From: Bacillota bacterium
GTDB taxonomy: Bacteria; Bacillota; Clostridia; Tissierellales; Sedimentibacteraceae
Length of the DNA: 22,223 nt
Reading direction: 5' to 3'
NCBI GenBank assembly: GCA_023425285.1
Contig: JAFACY010000198.1
Coordinates: 1 to 22,223, forward strand
Under the pieces are notes generated by a model. The model was not told where the DNA came from and ran no database searches. It saw nothing but the letters and a program-made list of their open reading frames with translations. The first letter of the stretch is position 1, and every line of letters begins with the position of its first letter. Shown here piece by piece: positions 7,646-15,077 of this stretch. Both the position numbers and the translations under genes were made by a program.

Positions 7646-7687
7646 AAATGCTGTCGTCATTTAATACAAGGGGATGAATATTTTTTT
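7629..7687. terminator. Bidirectional terminator between mntR and the GH18 gene
   Basis: ATTCATCCCCTT (7629-7640) and AAGGGGATGAAT (7668-7679) form a 12-bp stem with a long loop. A T-rich tract follows on the plus strand (ATATTTTTTTATT), and seven A residues precede it, giving a U-tract on the minus strand too. It serves both convergent genes and overlaps the end of mntR. Confidence 0.85.
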
Positions 7688-7688
7688 A

Positions 7689-9389
7689 TTATTCCATTCT
7701 TCCCAGCAGATTTTTGATGGCTGCCGCTGCTTCGGCATTCTTGAAGGTCCCCGAAGGATATATAGTCGTTTCGTTAATTCCATTGAAAATTTTTGAACTC
7801 AGTACTCTTTTTACATATGGATATGCCCAGTCAGCAATCTCATACCTGTCACTGAAATTATTTATTCTGTTGTCATCAGAAGATATTATTCCGGCATAGT
7901 CCATGGCTCTTGAATACATCACCATGGCTTCCTGCCTCGTTATGTAATTATCAGGTCTGAATGTACCGTCAGTGTAGCCCTTGACGATGCCGCTTTGAAC
8001 TGCAGCACTTATCGCATCGTATATATCACTTTTTGTACTTACATCAGAAAATTTATTTTGTTCTGCTGAATTCTGCTTCTCAATTTTTAATGTCCTGGTT
8101 ATGTATTCTGCAAACTCTCCTCTTGTTACGGGAGCTTCGGGGTTAAATGAATCAATATTATTTATTATACTCAGCAAGCTTAAATATTTAACCGTTTCCT
8201 CAGCCCAATGATTTGCAAGCAAGTTTGTTCTTTCCATGTTTAAAGTAGTCCACAACGCATCCAGCAGTACCTCACCCTGGTCATGGCTTAATTCCCATAT
8301 CATGACTCCTCCAAGCTTGTTTGATTTTACATAATCAGCCTTTATGCTTATGGACTTTTCGTCATCATAGGATATGAAGGATGAACCGTTGAACAGCCAC
8401 GGAACCAATGCTTCTGCATCATAGTATCTCTCATATCCATAGTCATTCAAATACTTGTTAATTGTACTGAAGCTAAGTGCCTTTGCATTCTGGAAAGACT
8501 GGTAAAGCCCATTATTATCGTTTTTTACCCCGTTAAATAAATACCCGTAAAACGGAACTCCCACAACTATTTTTTCTTTTGGAAATCCGCCTTTTTCCCA
8601 TGCCCTTACACTGTCATCCACACTCCATTTATAGTGAGGACCTGACTGTGTGTTACTGTACAAAGGAGAATTAAAATCTGTATATGTATCCCACGAGCCG
8701 CGTATGTCATATGTCATTATATTTACGTAATCTATGTATTGTTGTATTTTTTCAGGCTCTATGTTATTTAAATAATAGTTGCTGGCTCCTCCTGCAATTG
8801 AAAGCAGGTAATGCTTATTATCTACTGTCCCCCGCTCATCTAACTTCTGCCGTATGGCTTCAAGTAAAAGCGTAAAATTCTGCTTATCAGATGCCCTTGT
8901 GATGTTTGTGGGCAGTCCCCCGCTTACAGGATATTCCCAGTCCAGGTCAATTCCGTCTATATTGTACTTGGTTACAATGTCAACGCAGCTTTCGGCAAAT
9001 TCCCTCCTTGAGACTTCCATTGCCGCAGCATCGGAGAATTTACCTGACCAGCTCCAGCCTCCCACCGATATGAGTATTTTCAAATCAGGGTTTATTGCTT
9101 TTAACTCATTCAGCTTCTCAAAATTTGATGGGTCCTTGTCAGGATATCCCAATACTACCTTATTGTTTTCAATATTTGCAAAGGCGTAATTTATGTGGGT
9201 AAGCTTTTTTGCATCTAATTTATCGGGCGTGAATCCCGAATATGATGACCATGCTGTATAATATCCCACTACCTTGTATTCATTAACTTTGTCTTCATCA
9301 CCGTAGACTGAATTGTAATCAGTAAAAAATGCAGTCATAAAAATAAGCATCAAAAAAACAATCAAGGCTCTAATATTTAATTTTTTCAT
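7689..9389 (-). CDS. Exported GH18 glycoside hydrolase with S-layer homology repeats
   Basis: The protein has 566 residues. A basic N-terminus and hydrophobic stretch (to about residue 30) form a signal peptide. The GH18 barrel follows, with SVGGW, the catalytic signature DGIDLDWEYP (general acid at about E152), NIMTYD and GVMIWELSHD. About 160 C-terminal residues form three SLH-type repeats, the second being clearest (VKGYTDGTFRPDNYITRQE), which usually bind pyruvylated wall polymer. The enzyme should therefore sit on the cell surface and cleave chitin, or another beta-1,4-GlcNAc polymer such as peptidoglycan. Start: the ATG at 9389 gives the signal peptide and has AAGGAGGA upstream, at a rather long 12-base spacing. 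Upstream in-frame codons give no sensible leader. Confidence 0.92.
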   Translation of the reverse strand: MKKLNIRALIVFLMLIFMTAFFTDYNSVYGDEDKVNEYKVVGYYTAWSSYSGFTPDKLDAKKLTHINYAFANIENNKVVLGYPDKDPSNFEKLNELKAINPDLKILISVGGWSWSGKFSDAAAMEVSRREFAESCVDIVTKYNIDGIDLDWEYPVSGGLPTNITRASDKQNFTLLLEAIRQKLDERGTVDNKHYLLSIAGGASNYYLNNIEPEKIQQYIDYVNIMTYDIRGSWDTYTDFNSPLYSNTQSGPHYKWSVDDSVRAWEKGGFPKEKIVVGVPFYGYLFNGVKNDNNGLYQSFQNAKALSFSTINKYLNDYGYERYYDAEALVPWLFNGSSFISYDDEKSISIKADYVKSNKLGGVMIWELSHDQGEVLLDALWTTLNMERTNLLANHWAEETVKYLSLLSIINNIDSFNPEAPVTRGEFAEYITRTLKIEKQNSAEQNKFSDVSTKSDIYDAISAAVQSGIVKGYTDGTFRPDNYITRQEAMVMYSRAMDYAGIISSDDNRINNFSDRYEIADWAYPYVKRVLSSKIFNGINETTIYPSGTFKNAEAAAAIKNLLGRME

Positions 9390-9584
9390 ATGTATGTAAC
9401 GTCCTCCTTGTAATGATAAGCATATTATATAAAAAAACAAGTAATTATCATACGAGTAAAAAATGGTACTCCTTTTCAATCTTAGACATATAGCCATAAT
9501 AATCCACATAAGAATGATTTGAATCTATCTCATTCCATGATTATCGACATATAATATGATAAATACAAAATTACAGGTGGTATC

Positions 9585-10319
9585 ATGATATATAATAATA
9601 GTTTAATCAGGAACACAAACAAGCACATTCATAATTTGCAAAGCCAAAGAGGAAGTGAACATTTTACTATCAACAGATTGGCACCTGATTTTATTGCCTT
9701 GTCAACGCATGGCTATGTAAGATTGTCGGACTACAGGGGCAAGTGGCTGGTACTTGCAAGCTACCCCTTTTCGTTCGGTTCGGTTTCAACCACCGAGGTT
9801 ATAAGCCTTGCAGAAAATTATCCTGAAATGGCAGCAAGAGACGTCCAGGTATTGGCATTGACAACAGACAGTAATTCTGCAAATTTGGCGTGGGTGTACG
9901 ATATTTATCAAAAAACCGGAATTGCCGTTCCTTTTCCCATAATAGACGACACAAATCTGCAAATCTCCGAAATGTACGGCATGATAAATCCCGACAGAAT
10001 GTATGGGGAAACCGTCAGAAGTGCCTTTATAATAAATCCAGAAGGCATAATAAAATCTATATTAATACTTCCCGTCTCATCAGGAAGAAGCGGGGAAGAA
10101 TTATTAAGAATAATTGATTCCCTTCAGGCGACCGAAAAATACGACCTTCAGACCCCCGCAGGCTGGAATATGGGAGATCCCTTAGTACTTCCTGTCCCAA
10201 ATACCTACGAAGAAATAATTGAAAGAGAGGAAAATAAAGCAAGCTTAAACCTTAACTGCCCCTTCTGGTACGTTTGTTTTCAGGATATTCCCGAAAGCCC
10301 TGCACCAAATACACAATAA
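9585..10319 (+). CDS. Peroxiredoxin-fold protein with the peroxidatic cysteine replaced by serine
   Basis: The 244-residue protein aligns along its length with the 1-Cys/Prx6-type and archaeal peroxiredoxins: LAPDFIALST near the N-terminus, YRGKWLVLASYP, LAWVYDIYQKTG, TVRSAFIINPEG (the conserved Arg is R145) and the C-terminal arm TPAGWNMGDPLVLP. In active enzymes the site reads PxxxTxxC. Here P61 is kept, but T becomes G65 and the peroxidatic C becomes S68 (codon TCA at 9786-9788). A C-terminal C225-x5-C231 pair matches the spacing of resolving cysteines in archaeal relatives. It is probably not a normal peroxidase; a sensor, chaperone or relic role is open. The ATG follows AGGTGG. It is monocistronic, with a hairpin downstream. 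Confidence 0.85.
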   Translation: MIYNNSLIRNTNKHIHNLQSQRGSEHFTINRLAPDFIALSTHGYVRLSDYRGKWLVLASYPFSFGSVSTTEVISLAENYPEMAARDVQVLALTTDSNSANLAWVYDIYQKTGIAVPFPIIDDTNLQISEMYGMINPDRMYGETVRSAFIINPEGIIKSILILPVSSGRSGEELLRIIDSLQATEKYDLQTPAGWNMGDPLVLPVPNTYEEIIEREENKASLNLNCPFWYVCFQDIPESPAPNTQ

Positions 10320-10321
10320 CA

Positions 10322-10352
10322 GCTTATGGGTCAGACAATCTGATCCATAAGC
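10322..10352. terminator. Long hairpin after the peroxiredoxin-like gene
   Basis: GCTTATGGGTCAGA and TCTGATCCATAAGC form a 14-bp stem, one pair being G-U, with a three-base CAA loop, starting 3 bases after the stop codon. No U-tract follows on either strand, so it may be a 3' stabiliser or an imperfect terminator. Confidence 0.6.
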
Positions 10353-10386
10353 AAAGTAAAAAAATATATGCATATTTAGAAAAATA

Positions 10387-10395
10387 TGGTATAAT
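10387..10395 (+). promoter_or_regulatory. Extended -10 promoter of comM-dprA
   Basis: TGG directly before TATAAT (10390-10395) is an extended -10 element. No good -35 is visible, which is common for this promoter type. The start codon of comM lies about 25 bases downstream. Confidence 0.65.
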
Positions 10396-10420
10396 GTAAA
10401 AAAATGCCATGGAGGAATCT

Positions 10421-11947
10421 ATGCTTTCTAAAATCAAAACCTGTGTCCTTTATGGACTTGAAGGATATGAGGTTGATGTTGAAACTGACATATCCGGAGG
10501 TTTGCCCGTTTTTAATATAGTTGGTCTGCCCGATATCTCTATACGCGAATCAAAAGAAAGAGTGCGCTCTGCAATAAAAAACAGCGGCTACAGCTTCCCC
10601 GTAAGCCGTATAACAGTCAATTTAGCACCTGCAAATCTAAAAAAGGAAGGCAGTCAGATTGATCTGCCCATCGCTCTGGGGATACTGTGTGCAAATAAAA
10701 TAATCGAAAAAGATATGGATGATAAGACAGGTGTCATCGGTGAGCTTTCACTGGACGGAAAAATCACTGCGATCGACGGTGCTCTTGCTATGACCATTGC
10801 CATGAGAAACAATAATTTCAACAAAATTATCGTTCCATCAGAAAACAAAAAAGAATGCGGAGCAATAGAAGGCATCGAAGTTATACCCGTGGAAAGCTTA
10901 AAGGAACTGGTCTGCTACTTAAAGGGCTTTAAGAAAATCGAACCATACAAGATTGTTTATGATGATACAGAGTACACGGAAGACTTTACGGAAGATTTTT
11001 CAGAAATTAAGGGACAACCCGGTTTGAAAAGAGCCGTTGAAATTGCTGCCGCAGGGATGCACAATATTTTGTTTTTAGGATCACCCGGCTCAGGCAAGAC
11101 GATGGTTGCACGGAGAATTCCAACAATATTGCCTGATTTAACTTTCGAAGAATCCCTGGAGGTCACAAAAATATACAGCATATCAGGTATGTTGTATAAC
11201 AAGGGACTGATAAGAAAACGCCCCTTCCGCTCCCCGCATCACACATCATCAAGGATATCAATGGCAGGTGGAGGTTCAAAGCCAAGCCCCGGAGAGGTTT
11301 CCTTATCACACTACGGAGTCTTGTTCCTTGATGAAATTCCCGAATTTCCTAAAAGTGTAATCGAAGTATTGAGACAACCCATGGAGGACGGAAAAATTTC
11401 CATTTCACGGGCAAACGGTTCCTTCACGTTCCCGGCAAAATTCATGATGGTCGCCTCCATGAATCCGTGCCCCTGCGGTTATCTCGGCGATTCCAGCCAT
11501 GAATGCTCCTGCAATCAGGGACAGATAAACAAATACCTAAGCAAAATTTCGGGTCCCCTGCTAAACCGAATTGACATACAGATAGAAGTATCCCCGGTCA
11601 GATATGAGGATCTGAAAAATGACAGCCCGGAAGAATCCTCCGCAGAAATAAAAGGACGAATTATCAAAGCAAGGTACATACAGCAAAAAAGATACGAGAG
11701 AATAGGTATACTTACAAATTCAGAACTCAGCGGCAAGCATGTGTCTAAATACTGTAAAATAAACAAAGACTCCGAGCAGCTTTTGAAGGATGCGTTTGAA
11801 AGATTGGGACTCAGTGCAAGAGCATACAATAAAATACTTAAGGTCGCAAGAACCATAGCGGATCTGGAGGACTGTGAACATATTGAAACGGAGCACGTGG
11901 CTGAAGCAATTCAATACAGAAGCTTAGACCGCAAATACTGGAGGTAG
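10421..11947 (+). CDS. comM: ComM/YifB-family AAA+ ATPase (Mg-chelatase-like)
   Basis: The 508-residue protein is a ComM-type hexameric helicase that promotes branch migration during natural transformation and recombination. An N-terminal Lon-protease-like domain (LYGLEGYEVDVE to about residue 165, with NLAPANLKKEGSQIDLPIAL) is followed by the AAA+ core. That core has Walker A GSPGSGKT (about 220-227), Walker B VLFLDEIPEF (D304-E305), and the RPFRSPHHTSS and MNPCPCGYLG blocks typical of YifB. The start is the ATG at 10421, after GGAGG; an upstream ATG at 10409 overlaps that ribosome site. The stop is 3 bases before dprA, so the pair is an operon. It was formerly annotated as a magnesium chelatase, a role it does not have. 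Confidence 0.96.
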   Translation: MLSKIKTCVLYGLEGYEVDVETDISGGLPVFNIVGLPDISIRESKERVRSAIKNSGYSFPVSRITVNLAPANLKKEGSQIDLPIALGILCANKIIEKDMDDKTGVIGELSLDGKITAIDGALAMTIAMRNNNFNKIIVPSENKKECGAIEGIEVIPVESLKELVCYLKGFKKIEPYKIVYDDTEYTEDFTEDFSEIKGQPGLKRAVEIAAAGMHNILFLGSPGSGKTMVARRIPTILPDLTFEESLEVTKIYSISGMLYNKGLIRKRPFRSPHHTSSRISMAGGGSKPSPGEVSLSHYGVLFLDEIPEFPKSVIEVLRQPMEDGKISISRANGSFTFPAKFMMVASMNPCPCGYLGDSSHECSCNQGQINKYLSKISGPLLNRIDIQIEVSPVRYEDLKNDSPEESSAEIKGRIIKARYIQQKRYERIGILTNSELSGKHVSKYCKINKDSEQLLKDAFERLGLSARAYNKILKVARTIADLEDCEHIETEHVAEAIQYRSLDRKYWR

Positions 11948-11950
11948 ACT

Positions 11951-13054
11951 ATGGAAAAATTAAATATAAACCAGTTAACCCTTGCATGGCTTAATTCCAT
12001 AAACGGTATTTCCAACCGGAAAATCGACAGCATATATGAATATTTTAACGGTAGCTCAAAGGATTTATGGGACAATTTTGAAATAGAAAAATATAATCTA
12101 AAAACTCTATCAAACAAGTTAATCGCAGGCTTATCAAATTCAAAAGACAGCCTTGAAGAAAAATTATTAAAAAAATTATCCGACGAAAATGCACGGATAG
12201 TTACAATATTTGATGAGGATTATCCCGAGAAATTAAAGCACATACCGGGTGCTCCGTATATTTTGTATTACAAGGGCAGCCTGGACAATATCAACAATCT
12301 GTCAATTGCGGTGGTTGGCTCCCGCAAGGCCACCGGATACGGCAAATGGGCTGCAGAAAAGCTCACACGTGAGCTGTCACAGTTAGGTGTAAATATAATC
12401 AGCGGCCTTGCCTCCGGAATCGATACCATTGCACATAAGACCGCACTTTCCAACAATGTTAAGACAGTCGGAGTCATCGGCTGCGGCATAAATGTTGTCT
12501 ATCCTAAAAGCAACGAAAGGCTTTACCGTGAGATACCGGAAAGAGGTGGTGCCGTTATCACGGAATATCCCTTCGGAATGGAGCCCATGCCTAACAATTT
12601 CCACGACAGAAACAGAATAATCAGCGGTCTTTCCGACGGTGTGCTGGTGGTTGAGGCACAGGAAAAAAGCGGAACATTGATAACTGCGGGACATGCTGCC
12701 AATCAGGGTAAGGAAATATTCTCTGTTCCCGGCAACATTGACAGCTTTTTCAGCAAGGGAACAAACGGTCTGATCAGGGACGGAGCCAAAATAACCACTT
12801 CAATAAACGATATAGTGGAAGAAATCATGGAACTGAAGGACAGAGTCAATAAAAAACAAAAGCTTGTTGATTATAGTGAGCTTTCAGAACATGAAAAAAC
12901 AATTTTAAGCTGCCTGCGCTCAGGCAGCAGGACAATATATGAAATCAGTGAAGAAACAGCTTTAGATGTTAAAATATTACTTAGCCGACTTACATTTTTG
13001 GAAATGAAGGGCGTCATCAAGCAAGTGGCGGGAAACAGATTTGTATTGAATTAA
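11951..13054 (+). CDS. dprA: DNA processing protein DprA
   Basis: DprA binds incoming single-stranded DNA and loads RecA during transformation. The 367-residue protein has an N-terminal helical, HhH-like domain (about 1-75), then the Rossmann-like core with VVGSRKATGYGKW (about 121-133), ISGLASGIDTIAHKTAL, GCGINVVYPKSN, DRNRIISGLSDGVLVVEA and SGTLITAGHAANQGKE. A C-terminal winged helix (about 310-367, EHEKTILSCLRSGSRTIYEI) completes the long-form architecture. The start follows GGAGGT at the end of comM. Transcription ends near a hairpin shared with the convergent HAD gene. In related genomes the next gene is usually topA, which here is elsewhere and inverted. Confidence 0.96.
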   Translation: MEKLNINQLTLAWLNSINGISNRKIDSIYEYFNGSSKDLWDNFEIEKYNLKTLSNKLIAGLSNSKDSLEEKLLKKLSDENARIVTIFDEDYPEKLKHIPGAPYILYYKGSLDNINNLSIAVVGSRKATGYGKWAAEKLTRELSQLGVNIISGLASGIDTIAHKTALSNNVKTVGVIGCGINVVYPKSNERLYREIPERGGAVITEYPFGMEPMPNNFHDRNRIISGLSDGVLVVEAQEKSGTLITAGHAANQGKEIFSVPGNIDSFFSKGTNGLIRDGAKITTSINDIVEEIMELKDRVNKKQKLVDYSELSEHEKTILSCLRSGSRTIYEISEETALDVKILLSRLTFLEMKGVIKQVAGNRFVLN

Positions 13055-13059
13055 ACACA

Positions 13060-13093
13060 ATAGACTTACTGAAATAAATTTTAGTAAGTCTAT
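13060..13093. terminator. Hairpin between dprA and the HAD gene
   Basis: ATAGACTTACT (13060-13070) and AGTAAGTCTAT (13083-13093) form a perfect 11-bp stem. The right arm contains the HAD stop codon. There is no U-tract on the plus strand, so its efficiency is uncertain. Confidence 0.6.
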
Positions 13094-13731
13094 AACAGTT
13101 CCCTGAAGGATTCTATATACACATCACTGATCAATTCAATATTTTTTCTTTTGTCGTGAAAGCTTTTGTCATACACTCCTATGGTATAAAAATTCGCTTC
13201 CTTTGCATTGATTAATGCAAAATCAGCATCCTCATATACCGCAATTTCCGACGGCTCGGCTTGAAGCTTTTTGGCTGCATAATAAAATATATCCGGTTGG
13301 TTTTTTCCGACACCGACTTCGTCGCAGCTTGAAACAAATTCAAAAAAATCAATGATGCCAAGGCGTGTCAGTGCAGCCTCTATCAAATGTAATGGAGTTG
13401 CGGAAGCAACACACATTTTTACATTATTATTTTTTAATTTCGTTAAATATTCTCTTACATATGGTTTTAGCTCTAATTCATTTTTATATTTTTCTTCCAT
13501 TATTGCGTCCATTTCATTAAGTATTTCATCCACGCCTGATTTAATATTAAACGTTGTCTGAAAATATTCCGCAGATGCTCTCAATGTCATGGGCTTTATT
13601 ATTTCTTTCAGATTTTCCGGAAATTCGATTCCTCTTGCATATAAATAGTTTTCTCCAAGCTTATCCCACTCTTCCATTGATTCCAGCAAAGTACCGTCCA
13701 TATCAAAAATTGCAAATTTTAAATTTTTCAT
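13090..13731 (-). CDS. HAD-superfamily hydrolase (beta-phosphoglucomutase/phosphatase-like)
   Basis: The 213-residue protein is a HAD subfamily I phosphatase or mutase. Motif I is IFDMDGTL, with nucleophile D10 and acid/base D12. A helical cap occupies about residues 18-85. Motif II is VASAT (S110), motif III is K143 in GVGKNQPDIF, and motif IV is VYEDADFAL (E167, D168, D170), which differs from the more usual EDS form. The substrate cannot be inferred from sequence; sugar phosphates are typical for this cap type. The ATG at 13731 follows GAGGAT. It is a single gene convergent with dprA and divergent from the CAP-domain gene. Confidence 0.9.
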   Translation of the reverse strand: MKNLKFAIFDMDGTLLESMEEWDKLGENYLYARGIEFPENLKEIIKPMTLRASAEYFQTTFNIKSGVDEILNEMDAIMEEKYKNELELKPYVREYLTKLKNNNVKMCVASATPLHLIEAALTRLGIIDFFEFVSSCDEVGVGKNQPDIFYYAAKKLQAEPSEIAVYEDADFALINAKEANFYTIGVYDKSFHDKRKNIELISDVYIESFRELL

Positions 13732-13875
13732 TTTATCCTCATTTCATATTATGATGGTTATTTATTTTCCATTTTATCAAACAATTTATGATTATAATAT
13801 CATCTTTATATGAAATAATAAATATGAAACAAAAATTCTTTTATGTTTCAAAACTATTTAAAGAGGTGAATTTGT

Positions 13876-14358
13876 ACGAAAAATAAAATTGCATTTTTAT
13901 TGGCAGCAATTTTAGCTCTGACAAACGTCTCGGCTGTTGCTGCGGTTCAAACAACTCCTCCTGTTAATACAGATTATGAACAAAGGGTTGTTCAATTAGT
14001 TAACGCGGAACGTCAAGCATATGGATTGTCTGCTCTCTATTATGATCCGACAATTTCAAATGTGGCAAGAACCAAGTCACAGGATATGGCAGTTAACAGA
14101 TATTTCGACCACAGGTCTCCGACCTACGGTATGGCAAATGAAATGCTGTCGAGCTTTGGTATAACCTGGTCAGCCTGGGGTGAAAATATTGCCTCAGGTC
14201 AGGAAACTCCTGAAAAAGTAGTCGCTGCCTGGATGGCTTCTCCTACTCACCGTCAGAATATTCTGGCAAAGCATTTTACTTTTTTAGGTGTTGGATATTA
14301 CGTTGATTCATCGGGTACACCCTATTGGACACAAATGTTCACTACAGATGATAAATAG
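13876..14358 (+). CDS. Exported CAP-domain (SCP-like) protein with an apparent ACG start
   Basis: The frame encodes a signal peptide (KNKIAFLLAAILAL, probably cut after about AVAA) and a CAP domain of roughly 120 residues. The domain carries the usual histidine and glutamate positions in YFDHRSPTYG, WGENIASG and SPTHRQNILAKHF. CAP proteins of this type occur in sporulating Firmicutes as secreted or coat proteins of unclear activity. The codon that would begin the signal peptide is ACG at 13876, 7 bases after AGAGGTG. In frame there is no ATG or GTG upstream before a TGA at 13867, and the first TTG (13900) would delete the basic end of the signal. So the start is either a rare ACG, a C/T sequencing difference, or a translation-damaging mutation. 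Confidence 0.8.
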   Translation, partial: TKNKIAFLLAAILALTNVSAVAAVQTTPPVNTDYEQRVVQLVNAERQAYGLSALYYDPTISNVARTKSQDMAVNRYFDHRSPTYGMANEMLSSFGITWSAWGENIASGQETPEKVVAAWMASPTHRQNILAKHFTFLGVGYYVDSSGTPYWTQMFTTDDK

Positions 14359-14366
14359 TTCAACAC

Positions 14367-14402
14367 AAAAGCTGCATCTCTCAATGAGATGCAGCTTTTA
14401 TA
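14367..14402 (+). terminator. Terminator of the CAP-domain gene
   Basis: AAAAGCTGCATCTC and GAGATGCAGCTTTT form a perfect 14-bp stem with a five-base loop, starting 8 bases after the stop codon, with a short T-rich end. Confidence 0.85.
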
Positions 14403-14453
14403 CATTATTTATGTTGCAAGGTTTAACTTAATTGTTTAAAATTAATATATACT

Positions 14454-14462
14454 TGGTATAAA
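14454..14462 (+). promoter_or_regulatory. Extended -10 promoter of the ferritin-like gene
   Basis: TTGGTATAAA at 14453-14462 gives a TGG extension before TATAAA. The -35 is poorly defined. The same TTGGTATAA form recurs upstream of DUF4364. Confidence 0.5.
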
Positions 14463-14492
14463 TATGTTAAATAACAAACTTAGGAGGAAAAA

Positions 14493-14990
14493 ATGTACAA
14501 AGAAGAACTATCTATTATCTCTCAGGCAATTCTGAATGAAACAGAAGGATTTGATTTCTACAATTTAGCCGCAAGTCAGGCATCAAACGCAGGGACTAAG
14601 GAAGCATTCATTGAACTGGCAAATGAAGAGCTGAAGCATGCGGATTATTTGAAAAAATTATGGAAGAATTTAAGTGACGGTAATGAATTCAGCCTTGAGG
14701 ATATTGTTGAAGCAGGTATAGAAATACCATCTCCTGAAATATACCGCTGGGACAAGGTGGACAAAAGCAGCTCATCAGTTGCCATGTCTATTTTCGGAAT
14801 AGGAATGCAGATGGAACAAAGCTCCATTGATTTTTATGAGGATGCTAAAAATAAATTAACCTCACAGGCAAGCAAGGATTTAATGAATCTGCTTATCAGC
14901 TGGGAAAAAGTCCATTTAGATCAATTCAGCAAACAATACGCTTTATTAAAAGAGGATTGGTGGTCAGAACAAGGATTTGCACCGTTTTAA
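14493..14990 (+). CDS. Ferritin-like diiron protein (rubrerythrin-type, no rubredoxin domain)
   Basis: The 165-residue four-helix bundle has a complete set of carboxylate/His ligands for a diiron site: E16 (ILNETEGFDFY), E46 and H49 (EELKHADYL), E108 (MQMEQSSIDFY), and E138 and H141 (WEKVHLDQF). It lacks the C-terminal four-cysteine rubredoxin domain of true rubrerythrin, so it belongs with the rubrerythrin/YciF-like group often linked to peroxide or iron handling. The tail WWSEQGFAPF is aromatic, as is common in this group. AGGAGG precedes the ATG. It is a single gene with an extended -10 promoter. Peroxidase or iron oxidation activity is inferred, not shown. Confidence 0.88.
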   Translation: MYKEELSIISQAILNETEGFDFYNLAASQASNAGTKEAFIELANEELKHADYLKKLWKNLSDGNEFSLEDIVEAGIEIPSPEIYRWDKVDKSSSSVAMSIFGIGMQMEQSSIDFYEDAKNKLTSQASKDLMNLLISWEKVHLDQFSKQYALLKEDWWSEQGFAPF

Positions 14991-15008
14991 TAACAAGAGG
15001 AGAACAAT

Positions 15009-15072
15009 GGTGTAACAATTGTAAAAAATAGGGATGCACTTCTAATTTTGCATCCCTTAACTATTGTTCACC
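15009..15072 (-). terminator. Two-level hairpin terminator between convergent genes
   Basis: An inner perfect 9-bp stem pairs AGGGATGCA (15030-15038) with TGCATCCCT (15049-15057). An outer stem pairs 15009-15019 with 15063-15072, leaving one bulged T. On the minus strand TATTTTTTAC follows the inner stem, a good terminator for the polysaccharide deacetylase gene. The plus side has only a weak U-tract. Confidence 0.8.
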
Positions 15073-15077
15073 TATCG

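Noticed and set aside
9390..9584. PerR or Fur box upstream of the peroxiredoxin-like gene
   Set aside because: No sequence matches the known 15-bp palindromes well enough; only short TTATC/GATAA repeats are present.
12909..12930. Perfect inverted repeat CTGCCTG-CGCT-CAGGCAG inside dprA
   Set aside because: It lies within conserved coding sequence of the winged-helix region, has no U-tract, and the gene continues in frame, so it is most simply chance.
13741..13870. Promoter of the CAP-domain gene
   Set aside because: A TATAAT occurs at 13793-13798, but no acceptable -35 or extended -10 accompanies it in this AT-rich stretch, so it was not listed as a feature.
15007..15015. ATG GTG TAA behind AGAGGAG after the ferritin-like gene
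   Set aside because: A two-codon frame with a good ribosome site could be a vestige of a lost gene, but nothing else supports it, and the bases belong to the terminator's outer stem.
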